Shown here one piece after another: positions 11,276 through 24,800 of a DNA stretch of 64,000 nt (positions are counted from its first letter, which is position 1; the number at the start of each line of letters is the position of its first letter). Origin of the DNA: Sesamum alatum (taxonomy: Eukaryota > Streptophyta > Magnoliopsida > Lamiales > Pedaliaceae). The position numbers and the translations under genes are program-made. The stretch covers positions 22,735,395 through 22,799,394 of the forward strand of contig JACGWO010000004.1 in NCBI GenBank assembly GCA_034509735.1, given 5' to 3'. The notes under the pieces are model-generated. The model did not search any database. It saw nothing but the letters and a program-made list of their open reading frames with translations, and was not told the origin of the DNA.

Positions 11276-11509
11276 GTATGAAAAAAAGAGAAAAAATTAT
11301 GAAAGGATATACATGTGGTGCAAGGTGATGAGAAAAAAAATGTGACAAAATGGAGAAGTCGTGAATGTGAGTTTATTTAAAAAATATTAAAATTACTATT
11401 TTAACCAAAGTATATTGAATTATATTGAAGGGATGGATTTAATTAAAGGGTAAATTTGTATCAAAAAGTTACTATGACTACATAATTCTTTTTTATAATT
11501 GTACAAGTC
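11276..11509. other. AT-rich non-coding DNA
   Basis: Nothing recognisable was found between the retroposon and the gag fragment. Confidence 0.4.
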
Positions 11510-12540
11510 TTGAAAAAAATATTAGAGCGTGGAAGGGATGCCTTGCCAGTAGAGCGTGGCATTCCCTTGAGTGAGGACATCATGGCAGAAGAGCTCCCTG
11601 CTCATTTTCTAGTACTTTCTCACCTACATTCCTATGATGCCACCTTGGATCCAGTCGAACACGTACACAGGTTTGAAAATGCAACCTTGCTACACAGGTA
11701 TACTGATGGTATTAAGTGTCGTGTATTTCTTACTACACTAATGTATTCTGCTCAACATGGTTCGACCAGCTTCCAGCTAGATTAGTAAGGTCTTTTGTAG
11801 AATTCACACTCTTTTCCTACACCAGTTTGCTAGCAATCAGAAGTACCAAAAGTCGACTATTAGCCTTTTCAGAAACAAGCAGGAGGAGAATGAGACTCTA
11901 AGGGCATATGTTCATCGTTTCAATGCAACTATCCTGGAAGTCCCAATAGCTCACTAGGAAGTACCGGTCAACGCTCTTACTCAAGGCATATGAGGAGGGC
12001 CCTTTTTTCAAGTCTCTGGTCAAAAAGCCCTCTGTAGATTTTCGAGAAGTGCTAGCTAGTTCCGTGAAATACATGAACCTGGAAGACACTTGGCTGCTGA
12101 AAAGAGCCAACTTTGATGAGAAAAAGGAAAACGACTTACATACTGTCCGTAGGAGCAAGGGGACCAATAGGACGTTTCAACTCCCTCGATCCGAAGAACG
12201 AGCACTATACCCCGCTCATCACTAGCCCAGCTAAAATGCTTATGATCATAGATTGGAACCCTGCTCTGCTATGGCCCAAAGGTTCTGAGAAAGGCCCTCA
12301 ATTACACAAATCTAAATATTTTTAAGGTATCACTAAGAATATGGACATGACACCAATCGGTGCCGCTAGTTGAGACAAGAGATCGAAAGACTTATCCAAG
12401 CTGCCTACTTGAAAGGCTACATGGATAAGGAAAAAATGCGAGAACATAAAAAGGAGCATTCCCGTCATCGAGATTTTCGCAGGAGCGAGGAGCAGGTAGA
12501 CGACCCCCTAGGAGGAAGCCCACAAAGGATAAGCTCCCCC
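11510..12540 (+). pseudogene. Ty3-type retrotransposon gag, frameshifted
   Basis: Reading frames carry the well-known plant Ty3 gag blocks in order: MAEELPAHF, FENATLLHRYTDGIKCRVFL, then WFDQLPARLVRSFVEF, RAYVHRFNAT, a KKPS...DFREVLASSVKYMNLEDTW-like block, and a KDYGHDT..C-like region ending in IERLIQAAYLKGYMDKE. This is the capsid part of a non-chromoviral (Tat/Ogre-type) gag. At least three frame changes and several stops make it non-functional. No protease or polymerase follows in this window. Confidence 0.75.
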
Positions 12541-12563
12541 CTGAAGAGCAGAGCAGGTAGAGC

Positions 12564-12708
12564 AGAAGTCGCCTGTTGGGGCACGCTCTTACAGTAGTTT
12601 CCTGTTGGCTCATGCTCTTACATAAGCCATCTGCTGCCCTACGCACATACATAAGCCGCCTGCTGGTGCACGCTCCCAGATAAGCCGCCTGCTGGTGCAC
12701 GCTCCTAG
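12564..12708 (+). repeat. 29-bp minisatellite, five copies
   Basis: Five tandem units start at 12564, 12593, 12622, 12651 and 12680. The last two differ only near the end (ATAAGCCGCCTGCTGGTGCA start); the earlier ones are more diverged. This gradient suggests recent duplication at the right-hand end. It lies just after the decayed gag. Confidence 0.85.
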
Positions 12709-12719
12709 TGGCAAACTCC

Positions 12720-13100
12720 AATTTCCTAGTAATAAAGCCTGCTCAGGCTAACTTACTACTTGAGCTTTGTGTTTACTCTCTTGATTGTGGACATATGCCC
12801 TACTGATAATAAGGTAGCATCTTTTTTGATAAGTGACAGGAACAACTGGGATAACTATTCACACATCAGCTGGGCAAGAACAGGATAATGCCCTCCTATT
12901 CATAAGATGTCACTAATACCTACAAGCTTGCTCATTTGTCAAGTTTAAAAGCATATCTCGTATGTCTAACTTTTCTTTCTAATTCATGTGTTAGCACATT
13001 ATTCGCTACTTGGGTGATTTGTACCCTTAAGAGATGGAGAAAGCCTCTATAGTACCCCTTCGATACTACAGCTATATCTCCTCTAATCATCGTACTTAAA
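12720..13100. other. Unassigned DNA, probably transposon-derived
   Basis: This stretch has mixed composition and lies between the Ty3 gag relic and the chromovirus LTR. I see no coding potential. It is probably interior or LTR sequence of one of the two elements. Confidence 0.3.
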
Positions 13101-13111
13101 ATAAATCCTGT

Positions 13112-13112
13112 T

Positions 13113-13146
<34 letters not shown>

Positions 13147-13150
13147 TATA
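13112..13150. repeat. (TA)n microsatellite
   Basis: An almost pure TA repeat with a single interruption. It lies at or near the left part of the presumed chromovirus LTR. Confidence 0.8.
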
Positions 13151-13739
13151 AAATACGCACATAATCAATATGCACACGTAACCCCAACATCATAACACAC
13201 ACAATCAACCCACAACCTTATACACATGCACATATTAACCATCACAAAGTAAAATCATTCTTAGTAGTTCATCGTCCACAACTTTTGAGTTCTTCTCTAT
13301 ACATCCCAAATTATGGTTTATATTACAACTGATGAGTTAAGGGAAAAAACCACATACTGGCCCGACCTGACTAGACGCAAGGTTTGGACCTAGCCCTCAA
13401 TGGTAGACACCACAAGATCTACTCCTGAAAAATATTAGCAGAGGAATGAGCGTGCAACTCAGTAAGCAATTAATTGGCACTATCTATACATGTACATCAA
13501 ATATTGTCCAGATATAATAAGATGAGCAACGTACGTAAAGTATAATCAATTTATTTTCGAAACACATAAACTTTATCTACTATGCAGTCTACTCATAGCA
13601 ACCACCAATTAAACTCATCCTTTCTTAATTTGCTTACCAGACAATGATATAATACTTTGCTCCACCATCTCAACTTCACCGTTCATTACATATGTGAATC
13701 CCCTTGACACGCTGGCTCATCTAATTCATTTCGCATTAT

Positions 13740-13830
13740 AGCTCTTTTAATATCGCATCCTAGCTCTTTTAATATCGAATCATAGCTCTTTTAATATCAT
13801 TTCTTTTTCATATCGCGTCATAGCTCTTTT
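13740..13830. repeat. 22-bp tandem repeat
   Basis: Units beginning AGCTCTTTTAATATCG recur at about 13740, 13762 and 13784. A longer, variant unit follows, ending in another AGCTCTTTT. Confidence 0.7.
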
Positions 13831-14820
13831 CTTTTTGTTTTGCCACATAGGCTATTCAAAAACATCTAAGGGGGATTTACATCACAATTATACTAATTTT
13901 TCACAGCTTCGTTGTTTCCACATATCACCATTCTTGTAAGCAACTAGTAATGTAAAATCATATATCGACATATTTCATTTACCAGCACTACGACAACACA
14001 TCATTCAATAAATGTAGTACTTCAAGGTATTCTCTCATTTCACTTTCGCAACATAAATACTCAAATTAAACCACCCACCACTCATGAAATTCAAACTAGA
14101 AATCATCCATCCCTCATACACTTTCAGAGAAATCAATTACAACACAAATTACAGATTTATCCAAATATAATAGCACAAAAAAAAACATATATAGATAATA
14201 CTAATTATTCACTTACCTCAATCTTATAACGCTTCAATTACCAAACATGCTAATGTTCAATCATCTCACTTTATCTCCGGATCCTATAGTGAATTATAAT
14301 GCATATAATTAATATATCGAGAATATCATAATTTCTAAATATCATTCGTATAATTCCTGATAATTTTTTTAATATTTTGTTCCTATCGAAATACAATTCT
14401 TCATTCCGTTATTTCTAACTAACCATACTTCCTAACTTCCCAATTACCATTTACTATTATCTCCTTAAATATATATAGTTTCAACTATTTTTATAAATTT
14501 TCCATCAATTCCTTGCTATTATACAACCTAATCAAATACCAATACATAAATTAAGTATTTAATCAATACGCCTGATGGAATTGAGTAAATTAACTATAAT
14601 AATGATTAAATCTAACAAATCTAGTAATTTAATTACCCAACTATAGCATTCTTAATTCAATTGTGATATTTAATTCGACACTAATTTAATTAGTCAAAGT
14701 CATAAAATTTTTATTAAATAGTAAATCGGTCAATATAAACTACATTTAGTAAATGGACTAATTACATAATATAATTATATAAATTAATGAAATTTAAAAA
14801 TTAAAAATTGCATACCTTTC

Positions 14821-14860
<40 letters not shown>

Positions 14861-14861
14861 G
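14821..14861. repeat. Compound (GT)n(GA)n microsatellite
   Basis: About nine GT units run directly into about eleven GA units. It lies inside the presumed chromovirus LTR. Confidence 0.85.
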
Positions 14862-15289
14862 GGGTTTGATATTGAAATAGGTTGAAGAAAGGGGTGTGCG
14901 TGGGTCTTATGTGTTCTTCTTTACTAGATACACATGTGTGTATATATATTATTATATATATATATATATATATATATTAAACAATTGAGGAGGTGGTGGG
15001 GTGATTCCCACCCCACTTTCTATATACATATATTATTATTATTATTATATATTTATGAGTAATATAATTCGCTTACAAATATTATAATAAGCTCCAAATT
15101 TTATCCTAAAATTTATTTATAACTAAATCAAAATTTTCTTAATAATTATCAATTACTCCCTCGATTATATATCATAATCTTTGGGGCGTCACAATTCTCC
15201 CCTCCTAATAAAAATTTCGTCCTCAAAATTTAACTAACTTATTGGTTCAGAGAACATATATGTTTACTTCTCTGTTATGCTCTCCTCAA

Positions 15290-15876
15290 CCTCCCAAGTG
15301 GCTTCCCTTGGAGAGTGATGACTCCACTTGACCTTTCACCATTGGTATTTCGTTATTCCTTAGTTTCTTTACACTCCTGTCCAGAATTCTATTGGCTCCT
15401 CTACGTATGTCAATCCCTCCGAGATCTCTATCTCTGGTTCATGCAAAACATGGCTAGAATCGGATCGGTATCGCCGTAGCATGGAAACGTGAAATACGTC
15501 AAGTATCTGCGCTAATTTTGCTGGTAATGCTAACCGATAAGCTAGTGGTCCAACTCTCTTGAGAATTTCATATGGCCCAATATATCTCGGACTTAACTTT
15601 CCCTGCCTACCGAATCTCAAGATTCCACTCCATGGTGACACTTTCAGAAAAACTTTTTCGCCCACCTCATATTCCATTTCTCTGCGATGTTCATCAACAT
15701 AACTCTTCTATCGATCCTGTGCTGCCTTTAAACATTTTTAACAGTTTGTATCTTAATTCACTGTTTCTTGAATTAATTCAGGTCCTTCAAGCTGTCTCAG
15801 TCCTTCAATATCCCAATAGATCGAACTTCGACATTTCCTTCCATACAAAGCTTCATATGGAGCCATGCGAACTCCA
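15290..15876 (-). pseudogene. Chromovirus integrase C-terminus with chromodomain remnant
   Basis: The open part at 15369-15677 reads VGEKVFLKVSPWSG, FGRQGKLSPRYIGPYEIL, VFHVSMLRRY and YVEEPIEF in order. This is the GPY/F-type integrase C-terminus of plant chromoviruses. Past the stop, a shifted frame still shows a REATWEVEE-like block at about 15290-15310, the conserved end of the chromodomain that targets these elements to heterochromatin. The stretch 15678-15876 links it to the integrase core with disrupted frames. Confidence 0.75.
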
Positions 15877-16552
15877 TCAGTGATAGATGATCATCCCAGT
15901 TTTCTCTGAATCAATTATGCAGGCTCTCATCATATCCTCTAACGTTTGAATTGTTCCTTCTGACTGTCTATATGTCTGAGGATGAAACGTTGTGCTGAAA
16001 TGCAATTTCGTGCTTAGAGCCTTTTGCAAGCTTCCCCAAGAATGAGAAGTAAATCGAGGATCTCTATCAGAAACTATAGAGGTAGGAATGCCATGTAATC
16101 TCAGAATTTCTGAAATATATAACTCAACCGGGTTATCCAAAGAATCATTTTGACGAATTGGCAAGAAATGTGCAGATTTAGTCAATCTATCCACAATCAC
16201 CCAAATGACATCATGTTTTCTGAACGTACGTGGTAACCTAATGATAAAATCTATAGTAATCTTTTCCCACTTCCATTCAAGAACAGATAAAAGATTAAGT
16301 TTACCAGCTAGTGCTTGGTGTTCTACTTTCACTTGCTGACATGTTAAACATCTAGTCAAGAACTGTGCTACATCTCTCTTCATTGCTGGCCACCAGTAAT
16401 AGAGTCTCAAGTCCCGATACATCTTGGTACTGCCAGGGTGCATAACATATGGGGCATAATGCGCCTCGTACATAATCTCCATTTTTAGTTCCTGTACGCT
16501 CGGCGCACACACACACACGTTTCCCATTCAATACAAACTGATCGTTCTTCCC
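15877..16552 (-). pseudogene. Chromovirus integrase zinc-binding and catalytic core
   Basis: The reverse-strand frame has an HHCC zinc region (HYAPYVMHPGSTKMYRDL through CLTCQQ). The core follows, with TIDFI carrying the first catalytic Asp, SDRDPRFTSHSWGS the second, and a Glu in SEGTIQTLEDM (usually SERTIQ). The final part drifts, and the core is separated from the RNase H by a stop at 16552. The order RT, RNase H, integrase on this strand is the Ty3 arrangement. Confidence 0.8.
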
Positions 16553-17265
16553 TTATTGTATCTTAGCCTTCATTTTCTGCAAATATGGTTTTTTATCTTG
16601 TGCATCTTTAATTTTATCCTTGAGAGAGGGTTTCACTTGTAGGGTAGCCAACAAAAGATCACCACCAACACTAAAGTGCACATCCATAGCTCTGAGGGCA
16701 ATTAAATACTCCATGTTATAACACATCGTACCTGCAAGTCGGTCCACTGTCTTCCTACTCAAAGCATTTGCCACAATGTTTGCTGTTCCAGGTTGATCAT
16801 TGATGGTGCAGTCATAGTCCTTCAAAAGCTCAATCCATCGTCTTTGCCTCAAATTCAACTCTTTTTGTGTTGGGATATACTTTAAACTTTTGTGATTTGT
16901 AAATCTTTGAAATATCTCCCCATACAGGTAATGCCTCCAGATCTTCAATGCATGTACTATATCTGCCAATTCTAGATCATGGGTTGGATAGTTCATCTCA
17001 TGTGGCCTTAACTGCCTTGAAGCATAAGCTATAACCTTCCCATGTTGCATCAAAACACATCCAAGTCCTTGTCTCGAAGCATCAGTATACACCACATATC
17101 CTCCATTTTCCTGATGGTAAAGCAAGAATAGGTGCTGAGGTAAGTCTCCTCTTCAACTCCTTAAAATTCTGAGTACATCTATCATTATAGTCGAATGGTG
17201 CATTCTTCTTCAACAAGTTCGTCAGAGGTTTTGCGACCACTGAAAAATCCTTTACAAATCTTCTA
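16553..17265 (-). pseudogene. Chromovirus RNase H domain
   Basis: Residues [19 protein letters not shown] hold the first catalytic Asp. [32 protein letters not shown] and [11 protein letters not shown] follow in order, which is the typical Ty3 RNase H block. In the YPTHDLELA motif the Glu is kept. The link to the reverse transcriptase (17126-17265) needs a frame change. Confidence 0.8.
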
Positions 17266-17940
17266 CTAGCCAGCCAATCCCAGGAAACTTCGGGCTTCTA
17301 ACACATTTTTAGATGGTTCACATTCTAAAATAGCTTTAACTTTTTTCGGATCAGGTTCTACTCCTTTTTTCGAAATAACGTGCCCTGAGAAGGCAATTTC
17401 CTCCATCCAGAATTCACACTTGCTGAATTTAGCGCACAACTGTTTCTCTCTCAAAATCTGTAAAACTGTATGTAAATGTTGCTCATGACTGCTAGAATAT
17501 ATCAGAATATCATCAATGAATACAATCACAAATTGATCGAGGAATGGCTGTAATGTCTTGGTCATTAGGGACATGAAAGCAGCAGGGGCATTCGTCAACC
17601 CAAATGGCATAACAATGAATTCATAGTGGTCATACCTGGTCCTGAAAGCTTTCTTTGGAATTGACCCTTCTTCAATGCGCAGTTGCCAATACCTTGATCT
17701 CAAATCAATTTTAGAGAACACTATGGCACCCTTTAGCTGATCAAGTAAATCATCTATCCGTGGTAGAGGATACTTTTTCCTAATTGTAATTCGGTTCAAC
17801 TGTCTGTAATCAACACATAACGTCATACTCCCATCCTTCTTCTTTACAATTACGCTAGTGCCCCTAAGGTGAAGTGCTTGGTCGTATAAACCCCTTATCC
17901 AGGAACTCTTCTAACTGTTTCTTTAATTCTTTCAATTATG
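17266..17940 (-). pseudogene. Chromovirus reverse transcriptase
   Basis: The reverse strand shows [35 protein letters not shown] (first catalytic Asp), [20 protein letters not shown], then FIDD with the two catalytic Asps and [16 protein letters not shown]. These are all the conserved RT motifs of Ty3 elements. The frame stays open for 186 residues. The upstream joint at 17827-17940 is disrupted. RT copies element RNA into DNA in virus-like particles, but this copy lacks an intact polyprotein. Confidence 0.85.
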
Positions 17941-18860
17941 ATGGAGTCATTCTATATGGTGCAATTGAAATCGGTGCTGCCCCAGGAATAGTTTCTATTT
18001 GAAATCTACTTCTCCATGAGGCGGTAACCAAGGTAAGTCTTCTGGAAAAAACATCAGGGAATTCCCTCACAATTGGAACTTCTGATACACCTGGACTAAC
18101 CTTCATGGTATCACTTACATTAGTTAGATAAGCTTCACACCCTCCTTTAATTAAATTAAAGGCAGTCACAACAAAAATTAAACAATTAGGGTCACTTTTT
18201 TTTTTTCTCCCACTATAACCATCTTCATTTGCCCCCTGATTTCTACAACTACTTCCTTTGTCTACCAGTCCACCAAAGCATGATTACTAGATAACCAGTC
18301 CATCCCTAGAATGACATCAAACTCCCTAAGGTTTATCACCACTAAGTCTGCATATAGAATGACACCCTCCACCATTATTGGGCAAAATCTCACTATTGTA
18401 TTAACTAGTATGACCCCACCAGTAGGCATAGACACACATAAATCATGTCCCAACGGTTCTATTTTAGCATGCACACGATATGCAAAATCATGTGATATAA
18501 ATGAAAAAGTAGATCCTGGATCAATCAACTCATGTGCACTAGAATTGCAAATAGAGAAGAAACCAGTGATAACCTTGGGTGCTGTAGGAGCTTGCTCTTT
18601 CTTAATTGCATACACCCTTGGTTGTGGATGTGGCTGACTACCTTGCCCTGTTGATGTCTTAGAAATACTCCCACTACCTCGTCCACCTCTGCCTCGCCCT
18701 CTACTCATACCAGTTCGTTGTGAATTTTCCCCTACATTGCTCGGTCCTGAAATCTGAGATCCCCTAGGATTATCTCTCCATGTAGAATAATCCTTGACAA
18801 TATGTCCTGGCTGATGGCAACGATAGCATACAACTGGCTGGACTCCCCAACATTCACCAG
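17936..18860 (-). pseudogene. Chromovirus gag C-terminus, zinc knuckle and protease
   Basis: From right to left on the reverse strand: a zinc knuckle CYRCHQPGHIVKDY at about 18790-18835 whose last Cys has become Tyr, then an arginine/glycine stretch, then the aspartic protease with LIDPGSTFSFIS and FDVILGMDWL, then a linker to the RT (VREFPDVF). The sequence stops dead at about 18860, where the AT-rich satellite begins, so the first part of gag, the primer site and the 5' LTR are missing. Confidence 0.75.
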
Positions 18861-21800
18861 TAGGATATCTTTATTTGATATAAACAATAAATTTTGTTTT
18901 AAATTATATTTATTTGTATTTGAGGTAAATTTTAACCACCTTATTTTCATTACCTTATGAAATTGAATTATTATTAATTTGAGCACAATAAATAAATTAA
19001 TTTGTAGAAATTTTGCTTCAACATAAATAATAATTCTTACATTATAATAATATTCAATCAAAATAACATGAAAAAGTATCAAAATAATAACATTAACTTA
19101 GATAGTGATTTTTTTATTATTTCATATTCTACGTAAAGGCATTTTTTATAAATATGTAAAAACAATGACAATAATAAAATTAATCAATAGATATAAAACA
19201 AAAGAAATTAATTTAGCTATCTTATGGTCCATATAAATAAAAATAGTACTATAATTGCAATGCATTAATGATTTTAACAATTCATCATACAAGCTGGAAT
19301 AACTTATACACTTTGACCGCAAATAGATAACCAATATCAATAAATGTAAATTCACAAAACTAATAGTGATATTTTACAATTAGGAAAATTTAATAAAATT
19401 TGATAATATAAAATATTTTTATTTTGATATAAATAATAAATTATTTTGTAATTTATATTTGTATTTGAGTAATATTTTATTTTGATATAAATAATAAATT
19501 ATTTTGTAATTTATATTTGTATTTGAGTATAAATATTAACCCTCTTTTTATTACCTTTCGAAATTGAATTATTATTTAATTTGAAAATATTTCAATAAAA
19601 ATTTTGCACAAATCATAATAAATAAATTAATTTTTTTAAAATTTTAAAGATTTTTCTTTAACATAAATAATTAGCTCTTTACATTATAATTATTTATAAA
19701 TAGAATAGGAGTCATAAATATAAAAAATAATCAATAAATGTAATATTTTTGAATAAATATTTACCAGAAATAAATTAATCTTTTGTTAAATTATACAAAT
19801 TTTGCTTTAACATAAATAATAGTTCTTTATAAAACGTACTATGCAATATTACAATTAGTAGGATCCTATAAGCTAGAAAACTTATGTTTCTTTTGAAATT
19901 TATGGCATAATAAATAAATTAATTCTTTTAAAATTTTAGAACATAAATAATTAGTTATTTACATTTAGTGAAATAAATGATGATTTTATAAATCATAATA
20001 AATAAATTATTTTTTATTAAATGGTAGAAAATTTGCTATAAATAATTAGTAATCCAAGTAACATACGACAATAAATTACATTTAGAGCACTGATATTGTT
20101 GGGCCATATACTATTCAGAATTGGCAAATTTCTCCTTATTTCATATTCTTGCATTTTTAATAAATACACAGTATAATTGTGAAAAAACAATTCGAGCTAA
20201 TTAAATGTTAAATTCACAAAAAATAAAAGAACACCTATTTAGTATAAAAATACAATATTAGTGATTTTTTAAAATAATCATATAAGTTAGGATATCTTTA
20301 TTTTGATATAAATAATAAATTTTGTTTTAAATTATATTTATTTGTATTTGAGGTAAATTTTAACCACCTTCTTTTTATTACCTTATGAAATTGAATTACT
20401 ATTAATTTGAGCACAATAAATAAATTAGTTTGTAGAAATTTTTCTTCAACATAAATAGTAATACTTACATTATAATTATATAATCCAAATTTAAAAAATA
20501 ATAATATTAACTTAGATATATGATTTTTTTATTATCCCATATTCTATGTAAAGGCATTTTTTATAAATATATTACATTGTAAATGTAAAAACAAAGGCAG
20601 GAATAAAAGTAAGAGAAATTAATTTAGCCATCTTATGGTCCATATAAATAAAATTAGTACTATAATTGCAATACATTAATGATTTTAAAAATTTATCATA
20701 ACCGCAAATAGATAACTAATATCAATAGATGTAAATTCACAAAACTAATAGTGATATTTTACAACTAATAGGAAAATTTAAAAAAAATTAAAAAATAAAA
20801 ATATTTTTATTTTGATATAAATAATACATTATTTTGTAATTTATATTTGTATTTGAGTTAAATGTTAACCTCTTTTTATTACCTTTCGAATTGAATTATT
20901 ATTTAATTTGAATATATTTTAATAAAAATTTTATTCGTCAATTTGAATATATTTCAATAAAAATTTTGCACAAATCATAATAAATAAATTATTTTTTTAA
21001 GTTATAGAGATTTTGATTTAACAATATAATAGGGGTCATAAATACCAAAAGTATTCAATATATGTAATTTTTAATAAATATTTACCATAAATAAACTAAT
21101 CTTTTATTAAATTATAGAAATATTGCTTTAACATAAATAATCTCAAAAAAATTACGTTTCTTTTGAAATTTATGGCAAATTATCCAAATAACATACCACA
21201 GTAAACTGCTTTAGAGCATTAATAGTGCTGGGACTTGGGACATATACTATTCAAATGTAAAATCAATAGATATAAAATAAAAAAAAAATTAATTTAGCTA
21301 TCTTATGGTCCATATAAATAAAAATAGTACTATAATTGCAATACATTAATGATTTAAAAATTTATCATAACCCAAAATAGATAACTAATATCAATAGATG
21401 TAAATTCACAAAACGAATAGTGATATTTTACAATTAGAAGGAAAATTTAATAAAATTTTATACAATAAAATATTTTTATTTTGATATAAATAATAAATGA
21501 TTTTGTAATTTATATTTGTATTTGAGTTAAATATTAACCTCTTTTTATTACCTTTGAAATTGAATTATTATTTATTAACCTCTTTTTATTACCTTTTGTA
21601 TTGTAGAACATAAATAATTAGTTCTTTACATTAAATGAAATAAATAATGATTTCACAAATCATAATAAATAAATTATTTTTTATTGAGTTGTAGAAATTT
21701 TGCGATAAATAATACTAATCCAAATAACATACCACAGTAAATTAAATTTAGAGCATTAATATTGTTGGGACATATACTATTCAAAATTGGCGAATTTCCT

Positions 21801-24800
21801 TAATTCATATTATGGCATTTTTAATGAAAAAACTTATAAATGTGAATTTTTTTTTGAGTTAATTAAATGTTAAATTCAGAAAAAAAAAAGAAAAACTATT
21901 TAGTACTATAAATACAAGATTAGTGATTTTTTACAATAATCATATAAGCTAGGATACCTTTATTTTGATATAAATAATAAATTTTGTTTTAAATTATATT
22001 TACTTGTATTTGAGGTAAATTTTGACCACCTTCTTTTTATTACCTTATGAAATTGAATTATTATTAATTTGAGCACAATAAATAAATTAGTTTGTAGAAA
22101 TTTTGCTTCAACATAAATAGTAATACTTACATTATAATTATATAATCCAAATTTAAAAATAATAATATTAACTTAGATAAATGATTTTTTTATTATTCCA
22201 TATTCTACGTAAAGGCATTTTTTATAAATATATTACATTGTAAATGTGAAAACAAAGGCAGGAATAAAAGTAAGAGAAATTAATTTAGCCATCTTATGGT
22301 CCATATAAATAAAAATAGTACTATAATTGCAATACATTAAAGATTTTAAAAATTTATCATAACCGCAAATAGATAACTAATATCAATAGATGTAAATTCG
22401 CAAAACTAATAGTGATATTTTACAACTAATAGGAAAAATTAAAAAATAAAATATTTTTATTTTGATATAAATAATACATTATTTTGTAATTTATATCTGT
22501 ATTTCAGTTAAATGTTAACCTCTTTTTATTACCTTTCGAATTGAATTATTATTTAATTTGAATATATGTTAATAAACATTTCATTATTCAATTTGAATAT
22601 ATTTCAATAAACATTTTGCACAAATCATAATAAATAAATTATTTTTTTTAAGTTATAGAGAATTTGAATTAACAATATAATAGGGGTCATAAATACCAAA
22701 AGTATTCAATATGTGTAAATTTTTAATAAACATTTACCATAAATAAACTAATCTTTTATTAAATTATAGAAATATTGCTTTAACATAAATAAGCTCGAAA
22801 AATTATGTTTCTTTTGAAATTTGTGGCAAACTATCCAAATAACATACCACAGTAAACTGCTTTAGAGCATTAATAGTTTTGGGACTTGGGACATATACTA
22901 TTCAAATGTAAAATCAATAGATATAAGATAAAAAAAGTTAATTTAGCTATCTTATGGTCCATATAAATAAAAATAGTACTATAATGCAATACATTAATGA
23001 TTTTAAAAATTTATCATAACCCCAAATAGATAACTAATATCAATAGATGTAAATTCACAAAACGAATAGTGATATTTTACAATTAGAAGGAAAATTTAAT
23101 AAAATTTTATAAAATAAAATATTTTTATGTTGATATAAATAATAAATGATTTTGTAATTTATATTTGTATTTGAGTTAAATATTAACCTCTTTTTATTAC
23201 CTTTGAAATTGAATTATTATTTATTAACCCGTTTTTATTATCTTTTGTATTGTAGAACATAAATAATTAGTTCTTTATATTAAATGAAATAAATAATGAT
23301 TTCACAAATTATAATAAATAAATTATTTTTTATTAAATTGTAGAAATTTTGCGATAAATAATACTAATCCAAATAACATACCACAGTAAATTACATTTAG
23401 AGCATTAATATTGTTGGAACATATACTATTCAAAATTGGCAAATTTCTCCTTAATTCATATTCTGGCATTTTTAATGAAAAACATTATAAATGTGAAAAA
23501 ATAATTTGAGTTAATTAAATGTTAAATTCAGAAAAAATAAAATAAAAACTATTTAGTACTATAAATACAAGATTAGTGATTTTTTACAATAATCATATAA
23601 GCTAGGATACCTTTATTTTGATATAAATAATAAATTTTGTTTTAAATTATATTTATTTGTATTTGAGGTAAATTTTAACCACCTTCTTTTTATTACCTTA
23701 TGAAATTGAATTATTATTAATTTGCGCACAATAAATAAATTAGTTTGTAGAAATTTTGCTTCAACATAAATAGTAATAATTACATTATAATTATATAATC
23801 CAAATTTAAAAATAATAATATTAACTTAGATAAATGATTTTTTTATTATTCCATATTCTACGTAAAGTCATTTTTTATAAATATATTACATTGTAAATTT
23901 AAAAACAAAGGCAGGAATAAAAGTAAGAGAAATTAATTTAGCCATCTTATGGTCCATATAAATAAAAATAGTACTATAATTGCAATACATTAATGATTTT
24001 ATAATTTTATCATAACCGCAAATAGATATCTAATATCAATAGATGTCAATTCACAAATCTAATAGTGATATTTTACAACTAAAAGGAAAATTTAAAAAAA
24101 AATTAAAAAATAAAATATTTTTATTTTGATATAAATAATACATTATTTTGTAATTTATATTTGTATTTGAGTTAAATGTTAACCTCTTTTTATTACCTTT
24201 CGAATTGAATTATTATTTAATTTGAATATATTTTAATAAACATTTCATTATTCAATTTGAATATATTTCAATAAACATTTTGCACAAATCATAATAAATA
24301 AATTATTTGTTTTTAAGTTATAGAGAATTTGAATTAACAATATAATAGGGGTCATAAATACCAAAAGTATTCAATATATGTAAATTTTTAATAAACATTT
24401 ACCATAAATAAGCTAATCTTTTATTAAATTATAGAAATATTGCTTTAACTTACATAAGCTCGAAAAATTATGTTTCTTTTGAAATTTATGGCAAACTATC
24501 CAAATAACATACCACAGTAAACTGCTTTAGAGCATTAATAGTGTTGGGACTTGGGACATATCCTATTCAAATGTAAAATCAATAGATATAAAATAAAAAA
24601 AAAATAATTTAGCTATCTTATGTTCCATATAAATTAAAATAGTACTATAACTGCAATACTTTAATGATTTTAAAAATTTATCATAACCCCAAATATATAA
24701 CTAATATCAATAGATGTAAATTCATAAAACGAATAGAGATATTTTACAATCAGTAGGAAAATTTAATAAAATTTTATAAAATAAAATATTTTTATTTTGA

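Larger units (their letters stand above)
13100..15193 (-). repeat. 3' LTR of a reverse-strand Ty3 chromovirus (left end approximate)
   Basis: Downstream of the reverse-strand polymerase genes, a purine tract (rev-comp of TTCTCCCCTCC at 15194-15204) is followed by an LTR start that on the reverse strand reads TGTGACGCCCCAAAG. The purine tract followed by TG is the expected 3' LTR junction. Inside are simple repeats and a three-copy 22-bp tandem (13740-13805). The left end near 13.1 kb is a guess, as no second LTR was found to compare. Confidence 0.55.
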
